Source: Liolophura sinensis (lineage: Eukaryota > Mollusca > Polyplacophora > Chitonida > Chitonidae). From it: a DNA stretch of 64,000 bases. Location: NCBI RefSeq assembly GCF_032854445.1, contig NC_088301.1, positions 57,362,512-57,426,511 on the forward strand, in the 5' to 3' direction. Under the pieces are notes generated by a model. It was not told where the DNA came from. It did no database searches and saw nothing but the letters and a program-made list of their open reading frames with translations. Position numbers and translations under genes: made by a program. Every line of letters begins with the position of its first letter. Within the stretch, counting starts at the first letter, position 1. Below, in pieces: positions 1-10,536 of the stretch.

Positions 1-943
1 AAGGAATTCAGCGCATCTGTATGTATTTCACCATCTACTTCACGATCCACAAATATTCCATGGTCTTGGCGAATGACGCTACTGTCCACGACGATGCATA
101 GTCTTTGCGAATAGCGCTACTGTTTCCGGAAATCCGTGGTTCTTATGAATTCATCGACAGAGCCAGTTTTATTTAATCATATGAGATCTCTTGTTTCAAA
201 TTCATGCAGCACGACTCATTGTACACGTGTGTCTTAGAAGCACTAGCTTTCAACACGGTCGATTCCCAGGATATGCAAATATGCTTCAAAATTTAAAGTT
301 AATTTGAGGATTTGGTAATATACGCAGACTCTACAGTAGAAACAATGCCATAAATAAAATAAGTTTCTTGCCAATAGTTTTGTAAATAAATGAAAATACA
401 TTACAGCGCCATATTCTGAACTTAGTCAAGAAAACAAAAAGAAAGGCAAGAAACTACAAAGATACAATGTAGAATAAAAAAAATTATAGTAAACCTAGAC
501 ACATACAGAGAAGAATCAAAACATTTGTAGTAAGCTAAACACAAATGGGGAAGAATAAAAAAAGACGTGTAGTAAGCCAGATATACTTGTCACTCCCTCT
601 AGTGTGAGCTAAGAACACAACCTTACTACTGACTTCAAATCTAACACAAAATAAATTAGCTGGAGTTAAACCGTGCACATTACAAGCATATGAACACAAT
701 GTCAATAGACAATTTCTGTTATTAAACAAAGCTGACGAATGAGCTTATAATAGCTTGCTCAATTTTATTTCAGATTAATACAAACATGCTCTCACACATT
801 TGAACAGAAAGTTAACAATCGAACGTCGAGGCCTTTTGAAAGGGGCTTAATCAGGGACATCTTTATGGTCATATATTTGCTGCATTAATATACTAAATCT
901 ACCAGTTTACTGGAACACAATTTAAGTGCTTCTTTTGACTTAT
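1..943. other. Intergenic, nothing recognised
   Basis: AT-rich sequence with only short open frames (longest about 64 codons, minus strand) that have no recognisable domain or splice context. I see no RNA gene or repeat here. Confidence 0.5.
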
Positions 944-1011
944 GTTTGATTTACTTAAATTTGATTCAGACTTAATTTGTTTGATTTACTTAAATTTGAT
1001 TCAGACTTAAT
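944..1011. repeat. Two-copy 33-bp direct repeat
   Basis: The segment beginning gtttgatttacttaaattt occurs at 944-976 and again at 979-1011, with a period of 35 bp and no visible difference. It abuts the hairpin element that starts at about 1012, so the duplication may be linked to that insertion or be simple slippage. Confidence 0.8.
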
Positions 1012-1190
1012 ACACTAAAAAATAGTCTCTTAATTTTAACAGAAAGCCTGTTGTCTGAGTGATGCCAGAATGTATTCTGTTATTGTAACAATATTGTTTG
1101 CAGAATAATCTGCTGCAATAACAGAATACTTTTTAGCACCACTCAGACAACAGGCTTTCTGTTGCTTTTAGCAGATTAATTTGTTAGTGT
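1012..1190. mobile_element. Hairpin (snap-back) MITE-like element, about 179 bp
   Basis: Positions 1038-1060 are the exact reverse complement of 1141-1163 (23 bp, containing cagaaagcctgttgtctgag). Pairing continues inward imperfectly (1061-1085 with 1116-1140) and outward with small gaps to an ACACTAA / TTAGTGT end pair at 1012-1018 and 1184-1190. The whole could fold into one long hairpin around a roughly 30-base loop. No protein is encoded and I could not identify a target-site duplication. Best read as a non-autonomous DNA transposon of foldback type. Confidence 0.7.
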
Positions 1191-1607
1191 GCTGATAATA
1201 GCCGATATTCGGACTTGTATATTGAAATAAAGCGTGATGCGGGAACTGTACTTTGTCCGAAAAATCTTTGCCAAGCTCCCGTGGTCATCAAATAGGATTT
1301 GTTTCATAATTTGCTAAATGTGACTGGTCTAAATACTTCGCCACTCTCTTCATTCGTTAAAAATGGAATATTGATAAAACTGAGAGCAATACTGTGTAGT
1401 TATGCCCAGGTCGCATATACAAGCGCCTGACGAATTTAATTTTAATTTTTCAAATTCAAATTGTTTCGCCAACTTTAACCCATGAGAAAAAGTAACTTTA
1501 GAAGCATGTTTGAAATCTACCTGTTTGATCGTGGTTTAATTGGGTTCTTAATTCATGCTCACGAAAGTTTTCCTGCGATGTATTATGTGAATCCTGTTTC
1601 AGGTAAG
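1191..1607 (+). other. Upstream region of the galaxin-like gene
   Basis: No independent gene is seen. The reading frame of the first galaxin-like exon is open back to 1482, giving a possible 42-residue N-terminal extension. That extension lacks signal-peptide character, while the ATG at 1608 starts a clear one. The sequence ending at 1602 (cctgtttcag) resembles a 3' splice site, so a non-coding 5' exon probably lies further upstream. Confidence 0.4.
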
Positions 1608-3055
1608 ATGAACTTAAGGCTGACTCCACTGTGTGCCTTCCTCCTGTGCCTGGCTGTAGTCACAGGACAGAGAGATCGGTTCCACAATCGGCAACCAGCA
1701 ATTAGGCAACCCCCTCCCCCGCGGACCCCTCCCTCTACAGGAACACGGCCCGTTCGACCTTCACGACCTTCGCGGCCCACTAGCGGAGGATCACCGCCAC
1801 CGTCATCATCTACGGACATAAGAGTATCGAAATCTGAGCAGGCTATATTACAAAGGAGACAAGAAGCAGAGCGAGTGCCACTTCGTTCGGCAGGAGGAAT
1901 TAGTGGACCTCGCCCATTACAAATCCAACAGGCTGGTTCCGTCAACAGGCAGCAGTCAGCAGGACAAGGTTCCGGGGCATATTTTGGACCTGGAAACTCT
2001 ATAGTTGTCGATGGCATAACATACTTCCCTATTAACGGCAGATATAATATTAGAGGCTACTGGTACAGTAAGTATATATATATTTTTTCCTGAAATTGAA
2101 ATTATTCCTTTTGACATAACTGATATAGGTTAATTTGAAGGTACATATGCATACGAATTTTGTGCCCGTTGGTGGCTATTTAGTTAAAAATACCTGTCCC
2201 AGTGCAGCTGCAGATCGGAGTCATTCTAAAATACAAGATATACCCGATGGCCACTGTTACAACAGTGAGGTAGGATATTGAAATCGAGCAAATAAGGGAC
2301 AGTTTTAGCACAGAATTTATGTCGTCAAACACAATGACAACATGAAGGACTCAGTAACATAACATTTATGTGTAAATATGTTTCAGAAGTGTGGAGAATA
2401 TAATTCTGAAACTTTTTATTTATTTACAGTAATTTGTAGCGATTTTGCAATTCCGGACAGCGCCTACATTTGCTGTTCTGGTGTTTACTATCCGCTCAAG
2501 GATGGAATTGAGTGTTGTGGAACGAACTACTACATACCAGGCCCCGAGATTTGTTGCGATAATTCACGATGGTATGATGCTATCGATCCGGATTCCGGCA
2601 GGACAGCCGTCTGCTGTGGTGAGACCTACTACGTTCCAGATTTTGAAATTTGTTGCGGCGGTTATTATTATGACAAATCGAGATACGGGTGTTGTGGAGG
2701 TTCCCCTTTCAGGGTATCCGACCAGTGCTGTGACGGTACAGTTGTGCGACCCACAGGATTCTGTGGGTGTAGGGAAACGGCTTCAAGAGTGTGCTGCAAT
2801 GAGACACCTTACAACAGGCTCAGTGGATACGGCTGCTGTGGTTCTCGATACCTACCGACGTCATCCTATTTGTGTTGTGGTAATAGGCCTTACCCTACGA
2901 AATTTGGCTATCAGTGCTGTCGTGGCGTCAACGAGTATATACCTGCCCAAGATGAATGCTGTTCAGATGGGAGAGTGGTGGCTCGACCGGCTACATGCGC
3001 CGGCTCTGATCCTTGCACCCCAGGTGGAGGCGGTCATGTTTATTACAGAAAGTAA
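1608..3055 (+). CDS. Galaxin-like secreted cysteine-rich protein (2 coding exons)
   Basis: Coding exons are 1608-2067 and 2430-3055 (TAA). The donor is gtaagt at 2068 and the acceptor is tttacag ending at 2429. The phase-1 junction joins cleanly, giving about 361 residues. Residues 1-20 form a signal peptide (MNLRLTPLCAFLLCLAVVTG). Residues 22 to about 150 are rich in Pro, Arg, Ser and Gln with no cysteine. From about 168 to 340 there are twelve Cys-Cys pairs spaced about 11-21 residues apart, often followed by Gly, with Tyr/Pro between (ECCGTNYYIP, VCCGETYYVP). This di-cysteine pattern defines galaxins, first described as coral skeletal matrix proteins and later in molluscs, including a squid epithelial protein. 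Secretion to an extracellular matrix or a mucosal surface is inferred. A signal at 3206 may end the transcript. ATG 1608 was chosen over 1482 because of the signal peptide. No transmembrane segment follows. Confidence 0.85.
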
Positions 3056-3205
3056 ACCTGGACATAAAAGAAATATTACTTGTACATAACATTTATCGAA
3101 GATTATGGTTTTGTATTGAGGTTGCACCGTGCAATGTAAAGACGGACGAAGAACAGATCCAATACATGAGCTTTATACATATGCACTACATATGTAACAA
3201 ATGAA

Positions 3206-3211
3206 AATAAA
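3206..3211 (+). terminator. Candidate polyadenylation signal of the galaxin-like gene
   Basis: AATAAA lies about 150 bases after the stop codon at 3053-3055. It is the first canonical hexamer downstream and is in the right orientation; the cleavage site cannot be read from sequence alone. Confidence 0.45.
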
Positions 3212-5120
3212 TCTTCTACTTGGCGTCACATCTGAACTACTCGTACTGCATTTATCATTTCTGTTCGTGTTCTTATGTCGCATACCGAGGATTAGCTCTG
3301 GGATCAGTTGGCGCTGATCTTGGCTTACCTTCCACATTAACCGCTCTGAATCGTTATGCATAATCGCCACAAACGGGGGTTTCCGGTGATCCTAAAGTAA
3401 TTCCAATTTCATATCACTTCATTATCTGCGAATAATAAATATCACACCACCACAATTGACGCAAATGCACCGGTGCGTCGAAACAGACATTCGTACACCA
3501 GCTGTCAACCACAATGGGAGTTCCGCGGCAATAAACGCTAGGCCAACTCCCAAAACGACGTTCAACGCAATCCACAAACTAATTCAGAAAGTATATAAAG
3601 TGCAAACTAAGGACAGGATCTTGCAAAAGTCAACAGTTTTCAATGATGTTGTAAATACGGAAGGAATGTTCTAGTCAAATGAGTGGAATTAGTACCATGC
3701 TAGAATGTAAAACGTGTATGACAGTTGAGTTTTGTTTGCAACTGTTTATATATCCAATGTGCCGATATAAATTAACACTATGACTATACTGCCCCTAGCC
3801 ACTAGTTAAGCGGAATTAGACACCATCATGTGAGCAGAGTATCATATTTACTTACAAGAGAATTATACTCGTCATAAAACTAAGGAAACATAGAGTGACA
3901 AATGTTACAAGCCATATGCTGGACCGTTCGGTATATTGCTGTCCAAATAAGGACAGTTTACTATGTTATTGAACTATCCCTCTTGTCGTAAAGTCTGCGA
4001 GACATGCAAGAAACCCTTTTGGTCTTTGCATAAATACACGTCCAGATAAGATGTGCCATCTGCAGAGCCGGTGGTCCTTTAAATCCAGCAAAGGTGATGG
4101 AAAATTGCCATTATTTATAGAATAAAACCCTGACTGAGGTAAATTGACAAGAGGCTGTATGTCACCAGGCAATGCATGACCGTTTGCCAGCTATCTGACC
4201 TGTTGCTCTGGTTTTACTGTCCATGCTGCACAAGACGCCGAATTCATGATTAAAGGAAATTTTTTTTCGTACCGTACAGCTTTGACATGAGAAAACACAA
4301 TTGAAACTATAGAGTTCCGGGTTATTCACGCAATAGTACAGACTTGTATTTCTGAAAGCAAAATTGTGGGGAATTATATCGAATTTCAGACATAACCGAG
4401 AGTGTGAAATATGTAGGCCTTTGGTATGGTGTGAAGGATTAGTGATTCTAAGAACCTATAATATGGTAAGACTGTGGATCGCAGGTAAAGATTAGGCTTT
4501 AGTTCCTGCATATGGTATTCATACAAAAACAAACATAGGCCAGCCAAAATCTGTATCCGAATTTCCCATAGAGAAACTCGGCGAATAACGAAACATGTTA
4601 AGCCTTGTATGTACTTGAACTGAAAAGACTCAAAAAGCACCTCAAGGAGCAAAAATTTTCTGAGGTTTTAACCTTAAGATTTGACGACCATCTGCTGACA
4701 GTCATGTAATTTCTGATGTCAAACCTTAGTCACAATCCTCAAACTAAAAAATCTTATGGGCTCCTCAGCCACGCCGCCTTGCGAAACGATGTTGGGTTTC
4801 ATATATGCCCCAATGTCTGACACTTGAATGTTAAATCGTTGAAAAATTTTAAACTTTTCAACAGTTCATCTGTCGCAGTATGACATCTATGTAATTATAC
4901 CAAAAGAGCCAAAAATTTTAGTTTTCCGTAGCATGGCGGCGCCATTATGTGTGCCTCAGCATTAAAACTGCACCGTGTCACTTACTTTTGGCGGCAAAAA
5001 TGAACTTCGCACGAGCAACTTGTTATGAGAAGCTATATGCGGGCAAGAAATCATAAAATCACCCCCCCCCCCCCCACCCCCTGATTAACACATAATATAT
5101 TTACTAAAACCACAAAACCA
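3212..5120. other. Intergenic, no gene recognised
   Basis: About 1.9 kb with short, unconvincing open frames on both strands (up to about 88 codons). The only clear structure is a cytosine run with a single A interruption at 5062-5081, just before the 42-bp array. Confidence 0.45.
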
Positions 5121-7372
5121 CACTTGATCTTGCTAACTCTTGTGCCTACACACATAGAGTGGAATCACATTTACACTTAGTCTTGCCAATCTTTGTGCCT
5201 ACACGCATACGTTTACACTTGGTCTTGCCAGTTTTGTGCCTACACACATACGTTTACATTTGGTCCTGCCAATCTTTGTGCCTACACACATACATTAACA
5301 TTTGGTCTTGTCAATTTTTGTACTGACACACATACGTTTACACTTGGTCTTCCTAATTTTGTGTCTACACACATACTTTTACACTTGGCAATCTTTGTAG
5401 CCTACCTACACGCATACGTTAGGGCTTGGTCTTGCCAATCTTTGTGCATACAAACATAAGTTTACACTTGGTCTTGTCAATCTTTGTGCCTACACACATA
5501 CGTTTACACTTGGCCTTGATAATCTTTGTGCCTACACACATACGTTAACACTTGGTCTTGTCAGTCTTTGTGCCTACACACATACGTTTACACTTGGTCC
5601 TTCCAATCTTTCTGCCTACACACAAACGTTTACACTTGGTCCTGCCAATCTTTGAGCCTACACACATACGGCAGCGCTTGGTCTTCCCATTTTTTTGTGC
5701 CTACAGACATACGTTTACACTTGGTCTTGCCAATCATTGTGCTCACACACATACGCTTACACTTGGTTTAGCCAAACTTTCTGCGTTTTTACTTGGTCTA
5801 GCCAATCTTTGTGCCTACACACATACGTTTACACTTGGTCTTGCCAATTTTGTGCCTACACACATACATTTACACTTGGTCTTGCCAATCTTTTAGCCTA
5901 CATACGTACGTTAGCACTTGGTCTTGCCAATTTTCGTGCATACAAACATACTTTTACACTTGGTCTAGCCACTTTTGTGCCTACACACATAAGTTTACAC
6001 TTGGTCCTGCCAATCTTTGTTCTTACACACATATGCTGACACTTGGTCTTGCCAATCTTTGTGCCTACACACAAACGGCAGCGCTTGGTCTTCCCATTTT
6101 TTGTGCCTACAGACATACGTTTACACTTGGTCTTGCCAATCATTGTGCTCACACACATACGCTTACACTTGGTTTAGCCAAACTTTCTGCTTACACACAT
6201 ACCTTTACACTTGGTCCTGCCAAGTTTGTGCCTACACACACACGTTAACACTTGGTCTTTCCAACCTGTGTGCTTACACACATACATTAATTTTTGGTCT
6301 TATCAATCTTTGTGCCTACACGTATACGTTAATACTTGGTCTTGACAATTTTGTGCCTACACACATACGTTAGCGCTTGGTCTTGCCAATCTTTGTGCCT
6401 ACACACATACGTTTACACTTGGTCTTGCCAATCTTTGAGCCTACACACATACTTTTACACTTGGTCTTGCCAATTTTGTGCCTACACATATACATTAACA
6501 CTTGGTCCTGCCAATTTTGTGCCTACACACATACATTAACACTTGGTCTTCCCAATTTTTATGCCCACCCGACATACGTTTACACTTGGTCCTGCCAATC
6601 TTTGAGCCTACACACATACTTTTACACTTGGTCTTGCCAATTTTGTGCCTACACACATACATTAACACTTGGTCCTGCCAATTTTGTGCCTACACACATA
6701 CATTAACACTTGGTCTTCCCAATTTTTATGCCCACAGACATACGTTTACACTTGGTCCTGCCAATCTTTGAGCCTACACACATACTTTTACACTTGGTCT
6801 TGCCAATTTTGTGCCTATACACATACGTTTACACTTGGTCCTGCCAATCTTTGAGCCTACACACATACATTTACACTTGGTCTTGCCAATCTTTGTGCCT
6901 ACACATATACAATAACACTTGGTCCTGCCAATTTTGTGCCTACACACATACATTAACACTTGGTCCTGCCAATTTTGTGCCTACACACACACATTAAGAT
7001 TTGGTCTTGCCAATTTTGTGCCTACACGCATAGGTTTACACTTGATCCTGCCAATCTTTGTGCTTACACACATACTTTTACAATTGATTTTGCCAATTTT
7101 GAGCCTACACACATACGTTAACACTTGGTCTAGCCAATCTTTGAGCCTGCACACATACGTTTACACTTGGTCTTGTCAATCTTTGTGCCTACACACATAC
7201 ATTAACACTTGGTCTTGCCAATCTTTGAGCCTACAAAAATACGTTAGCACTTGGTCTTGTCAATCTTGTGCCTACACACATACGTTAAAACTTGGTCTTG
7301 CCAATCTTTGTGCCGCCACACACGTTTACGTTTGGTTTCGCCAATCTTTGTGTCTACATCGAGGGATTTACT
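5121..7372. repeat. Minisatellite, about 42-bp unit, about 53 copies
   Basis: The unit reads cttggtcttgccaatctttg followed by tgcctacacacatacgttta and ca. Many copies are 41 bp because ctttg is shortened to tttg. Copies diverge at gt/ga, cgttta/cattaa/cgttag and similar sites. There is higher-order structure: a block of about 115 bp at 5669-5784 recurs at 6076-6190 (offset 407, about ten units), and a four-unit block recurs with a 167-bp offset (6542 and 6709). Since 42 is a multiple of 3, long open frames appear on both strands with a repeating LHTYVYTWSCQSLC; they are artefacts of the unit length. Confidence 0.97.
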
Positions 7373-7784
7373 TGTCTATATCTACTGAGGATGTCTAAAG
7401 GTTGTTTTGAGAAATGACCTTGCGATTAGTGGTCTGGAATTTCCATCTTGAATGACGTCTGCTATACGAGACTGTTATAAACGCTCAGTTTATGTCAAAC
7501 ATTTTTCAGACAAAGGAAAAATAGTTCACATAAGGTGATATTGATTCATGAGTCTTGTCCATATGCACTTTAAAAAGAATCTACTTGGTCTTTTTGATAA
7601 GCCATTGGAGATAACCAAGCGACTGGGAGGTTTTCCGTTGTCCGGCAAATATGTCATGGTAGAGGCATTTGACACGAGTTGCCAAAGTACAGTGGGCAGT
7701 GTGTGACATGGCCACATAGAGGTTGAATGATTGTAAAACACTATATCTATTGGCGTGGGTAAGGGTAATTCACAAAGCAATTGA
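7373..7784. other. Intergenic spacer, nothing recognised
   Basis: A unique-looking stretch between the 42-bp array and a SINE. One 84-codon minus-strand open frame is present but shows no domain or splice context. Confidence 0.4.
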
Positions 7785-8036
7785 ATTTATTTATTTATTT
7801 GATTGGTGTTTTGCGCCGTTTTCTCTTATATGACGGCGGCCAGCATCATGGTGGGAGGAAACCGGGCAGAGCCGCGTGAAAACTCACGACCATCCGCAGG
7901 TCGTTGGAAGATACTTTCCACGTACTACTGCAGAGGAAGCCAGCAGGAACTGGATTTGAACTCACAGCGGCTGCATTGGTGAGAGGCCAAAGCCATTGTA
8001 ATTGCCTCCTATAACGGGGTGCAGGGGATTTGTGCA
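7785..8036 (-). mobile_element. tRNA-derived SINE, minus strand
   Basis: On the minus strand it has a B-box-like gagttcaaatccag near 7952, then a body containing gacctgcggatggtcgtgag, gctctgcccggtttcctccc and gctggccgccgt. It ends in caccaatcaaataaataaat at the 3' tail (the + strand has a run of ttta/attt repeats at 7785-7800). The same body and tail occur on the + strand at 13637-13856. The tRNA-like head and short A-rich tail indicate a polymerase III-transcribed, LINE-mobilised SINE. I associate this body with molluscan and other lophotrochozoan genomes. Confidence 0.8.
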
Positions 8037-8989
8037 TACACCATTTTATGCTGAATAATATAGATCGAATGCTTTATTAGTAGCAGGTTACTCGCCCTAT
8101 GGCACCATAACCAATGCAAAACTAGAAAAAAAAATGAGGGCGAAATTAAAGACAAACACGCTTTTTCAAAGCCTCTACTACAAAATTATACCATTTAACA
8201 AGCAGAAAAGAGCAAAAGAAATTACATTTAAAAACAGCAGGGGATTACCTGCTTCCTTCCCTACCCGGAAGCATTAATTGTCATGTGTAGCCATGTAATT
8301 GTAGGAGGAGATAAGTTAGCAAGGAGTCATTATTTATACAAGTCCCCATTATATGTTTACAGGACAATAACTTTGTAAATAATTGATGTGGTGCAATCCA
8401 AATAGCACATGCACACCAATGCATGATCACTGACATGACTACAAAGTTTCATAAAAATCAAATCATAACTAGAAGATGTGTTAACAAACAGACATCCTTA
8501 TCGCTGTATCCCCAGTATTACATGCCAGAGGGGATAAAAAGGAATAGCTCTGCTTTTCACCTCATTCAGGCCTATTTCTTTCCCGTTCAGAATCTGTGAG
8601 TTAACCATGTGTGAGCGCGTCTTCTTCCTTAATATGATGCGGAATGGGGCTAAGCCCACGCCATCTCATGGACTCAACATATGGTTTAACTGGTTTAAAA
8701 GGACAGCTAAACTAATGCTTTTTCTTGTCCCTTAATTGCCAACTTTGACTGATTTATTTTTGTTTTTTGATTGGACATATTCAAAAACATTTTATTTGAA
8801 TTTTGTTATTTTTAGTTATTTGACGTCATACTCAAGACGGGATCACTTAATCTAGGATGGCGTTCAGTTTTCCGACTTCGTTGGATGGTTACTGACGAGG
8901 TTTTCACACACGTATGCGACGTATACCGATATATACACACACCATGTTAATAATGGTTCCAAGATTTATACGTATTCTTAAACGAACCT
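8037..8989. other. Intergenic, dispersed-repeat-like sequence
   Basis: No coding feature is supported. The segment around 8390-8540 (containing acaaagtttcataaaaatca) has the wording of ancient dispersed repeats seen in marine invertebrate genomes and resembles stretches near 23600 and 33430. The family is not assigned. Confidence 0.3.
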
Positions 8990-9106
8990 TAGACGGACCT
9001 CGTCAACTCTCGTGGCTTCAAGGCCCTTACGAACAGTGAGAGCGGGGTAGTTTATGGATGCCCTGTGCAAGGCGGGATTTCAACCCGCACCTGACGTGTT
9101 AAACTG
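8990..9106 (-). mobile_element. SINE fragment with tRNA-like B box, minus strand
   Basis: Read on the minus strand, 9106-9070 contains gcgggttgaaatcccgcc, close to a polymerase III B box (GGTTCRANNCC). It is followed by a body through ccttgaagccacgagagttg. No convincing A box or tail is visible, so it is a partial or decayed copy. Confidence 0.4.
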
Positions 9107-10536
9107 CAAATGTATAAATTACTAACAGCCCTCTCTCTTTATCGATATATAGGCGTTCATGTTGTAAGTAAAACATGTCAACCTTGTAGACACGACATTC
9201 CCTGTTTCTGCATATTGGGTATTATATTTTGTATTCACGAGTATTTTATAGAGGCTTATACACCATATTGTATCAGTATTTTAAACCGGTATATTTATTC
9301 TAAAATTAGTTCTACTACCTATATCAGAGAGGAGTCGACCTTGTAATTGTATAGGAAAACTTTTGTAACTCTAACCCAGTCGAATGTGTCATTTTATAAG
9401 AAAGAATTTGTTACACTGTGGAATGAAAAAACGATATCGTGGTTAGCTCTGATTCAGGTGTGCAAATATCAACACGTGTAGAACTATACATCATGTACAT
9501 TTATTTAGGTGCCTGAAAGCTGCATGAATACCAGCGAATCTCAATCTGTAGTCAGTGCAGATTTTTATTCGCTCCTTTTTTGATTACTTCTAATTACTTC
9601 TAGATTTACGGAATATAACTGGTTACAAAATATACACTGGCGAGTAGTGTAGGAGCTTTTGGTTCAATCTTAACCAGTTGTTATTACGGGAGATTATCAG
9701 TGAATCATTTTTATACTTTAGGAAACATATTTACACGCATATAGTAAACGTCACACGTTTACTATTTAGTCTACAATACTATGGAAAACACTTTAAATGT
9801 TTATCGGCTTTTCAGGCTTAATAACACTGAGCAATGATGTTTACTGGGGTATCTCTAATTCACTAAAACTATACTTCATTGAAACTCCAGGGGTTTATTA
9901 GGTGTAACAGAAACAGAATCTACACCGTGACTTATAATTTGTTAGCGAAGTTAGTCAATGGATAGGCCTATTCTTTTACAGAGAAAATGATGTTTTAGAA
10001 ATAAAAATAGTTTTTGTTTTTAAAGTTTTTTATTACCAAGCTACCTTCTTTTTCGCATATTATTCTCTCTCCATTTTTATTACGGAAAAATTACTTTCCC
10101 AATCACCTGCGATACTAATATTAAGTCTCTTATGTTAGGCTAACAGTAGTTTGCTTTGTGAAATAATCATATTGATTGTAAAAAGTATTGTTTTACTTTT
10201 TGGGAAATAATATTTTCTCTAAAAATTGTCTGACCAACTTTGTCTATGAGCTGTTTCATAAGCAAGTTTACTATCAAGTAAAAAAAAAACCAAAACAAGC
10301 ATACAAACTTGTATGGCACCACTGTAAGAATCTCAACGAAAGCTGTACAAAGGTACATTTCTATTTGAGAACAATTTCGATGCGGTCTGGCGTTTCCGTT
10401 TTATGGGAGATAACTCCAACAAGAGTCCGCCAGATGTCATCATTAACAAAATGGAGAAGCTGTCATGAGATTGTGATAGCTGCGGGAAGTGTCACGGAAA
10501 TGTCAATGTGGATATTGGTGAAAACACTGTGATAAA
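9107..10536. other. Intergenic region upstream of nischarin
   Basis: No coding region is recognised. The last few hundred bases presumably contain the nischarin promoter and 5' UTR, but I can point to no specific core-promoter element. An open frame at 10188-10532 does not resemble a known protein and ends just before the nischarin start. Confidence 0.4.

Noticed and set aside
1583-2017. 144-codon minus-strand frame over galaxin-like exon 1
   Set aside because: It is antisense to a well-supported exon with a signal peptide and has no motif of its own.
2445-3089. 214-codon open frame overlapping the galaxin-like second exon in another + frame
   Set aside because: The cysteine-pair frame has the family pattern and correct splice phase. 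The overlapping frame is a by-product of TGY-TGY codon composition and resembles nothing.
5121-7372. CRISPR-like array
   Set aside because: Direct repeats have no unique spacers between them, and the genome is eukaryotic.
5121-7372. NFI-type site (TTGG...CCAA) in each 42-bp unit
   Set aside because: The half-sites are 5 bp apart (ttggtcttgccaa), two bases short of the NFI arrangement.
5193-7398. Many 60-159-codon frames with LHTYVYTWSCQ-type repeats
   Set aside because: They are produced by the 42-bp unit being a multiple of three, occur on both strands and several frames, and lack start context or splicing.
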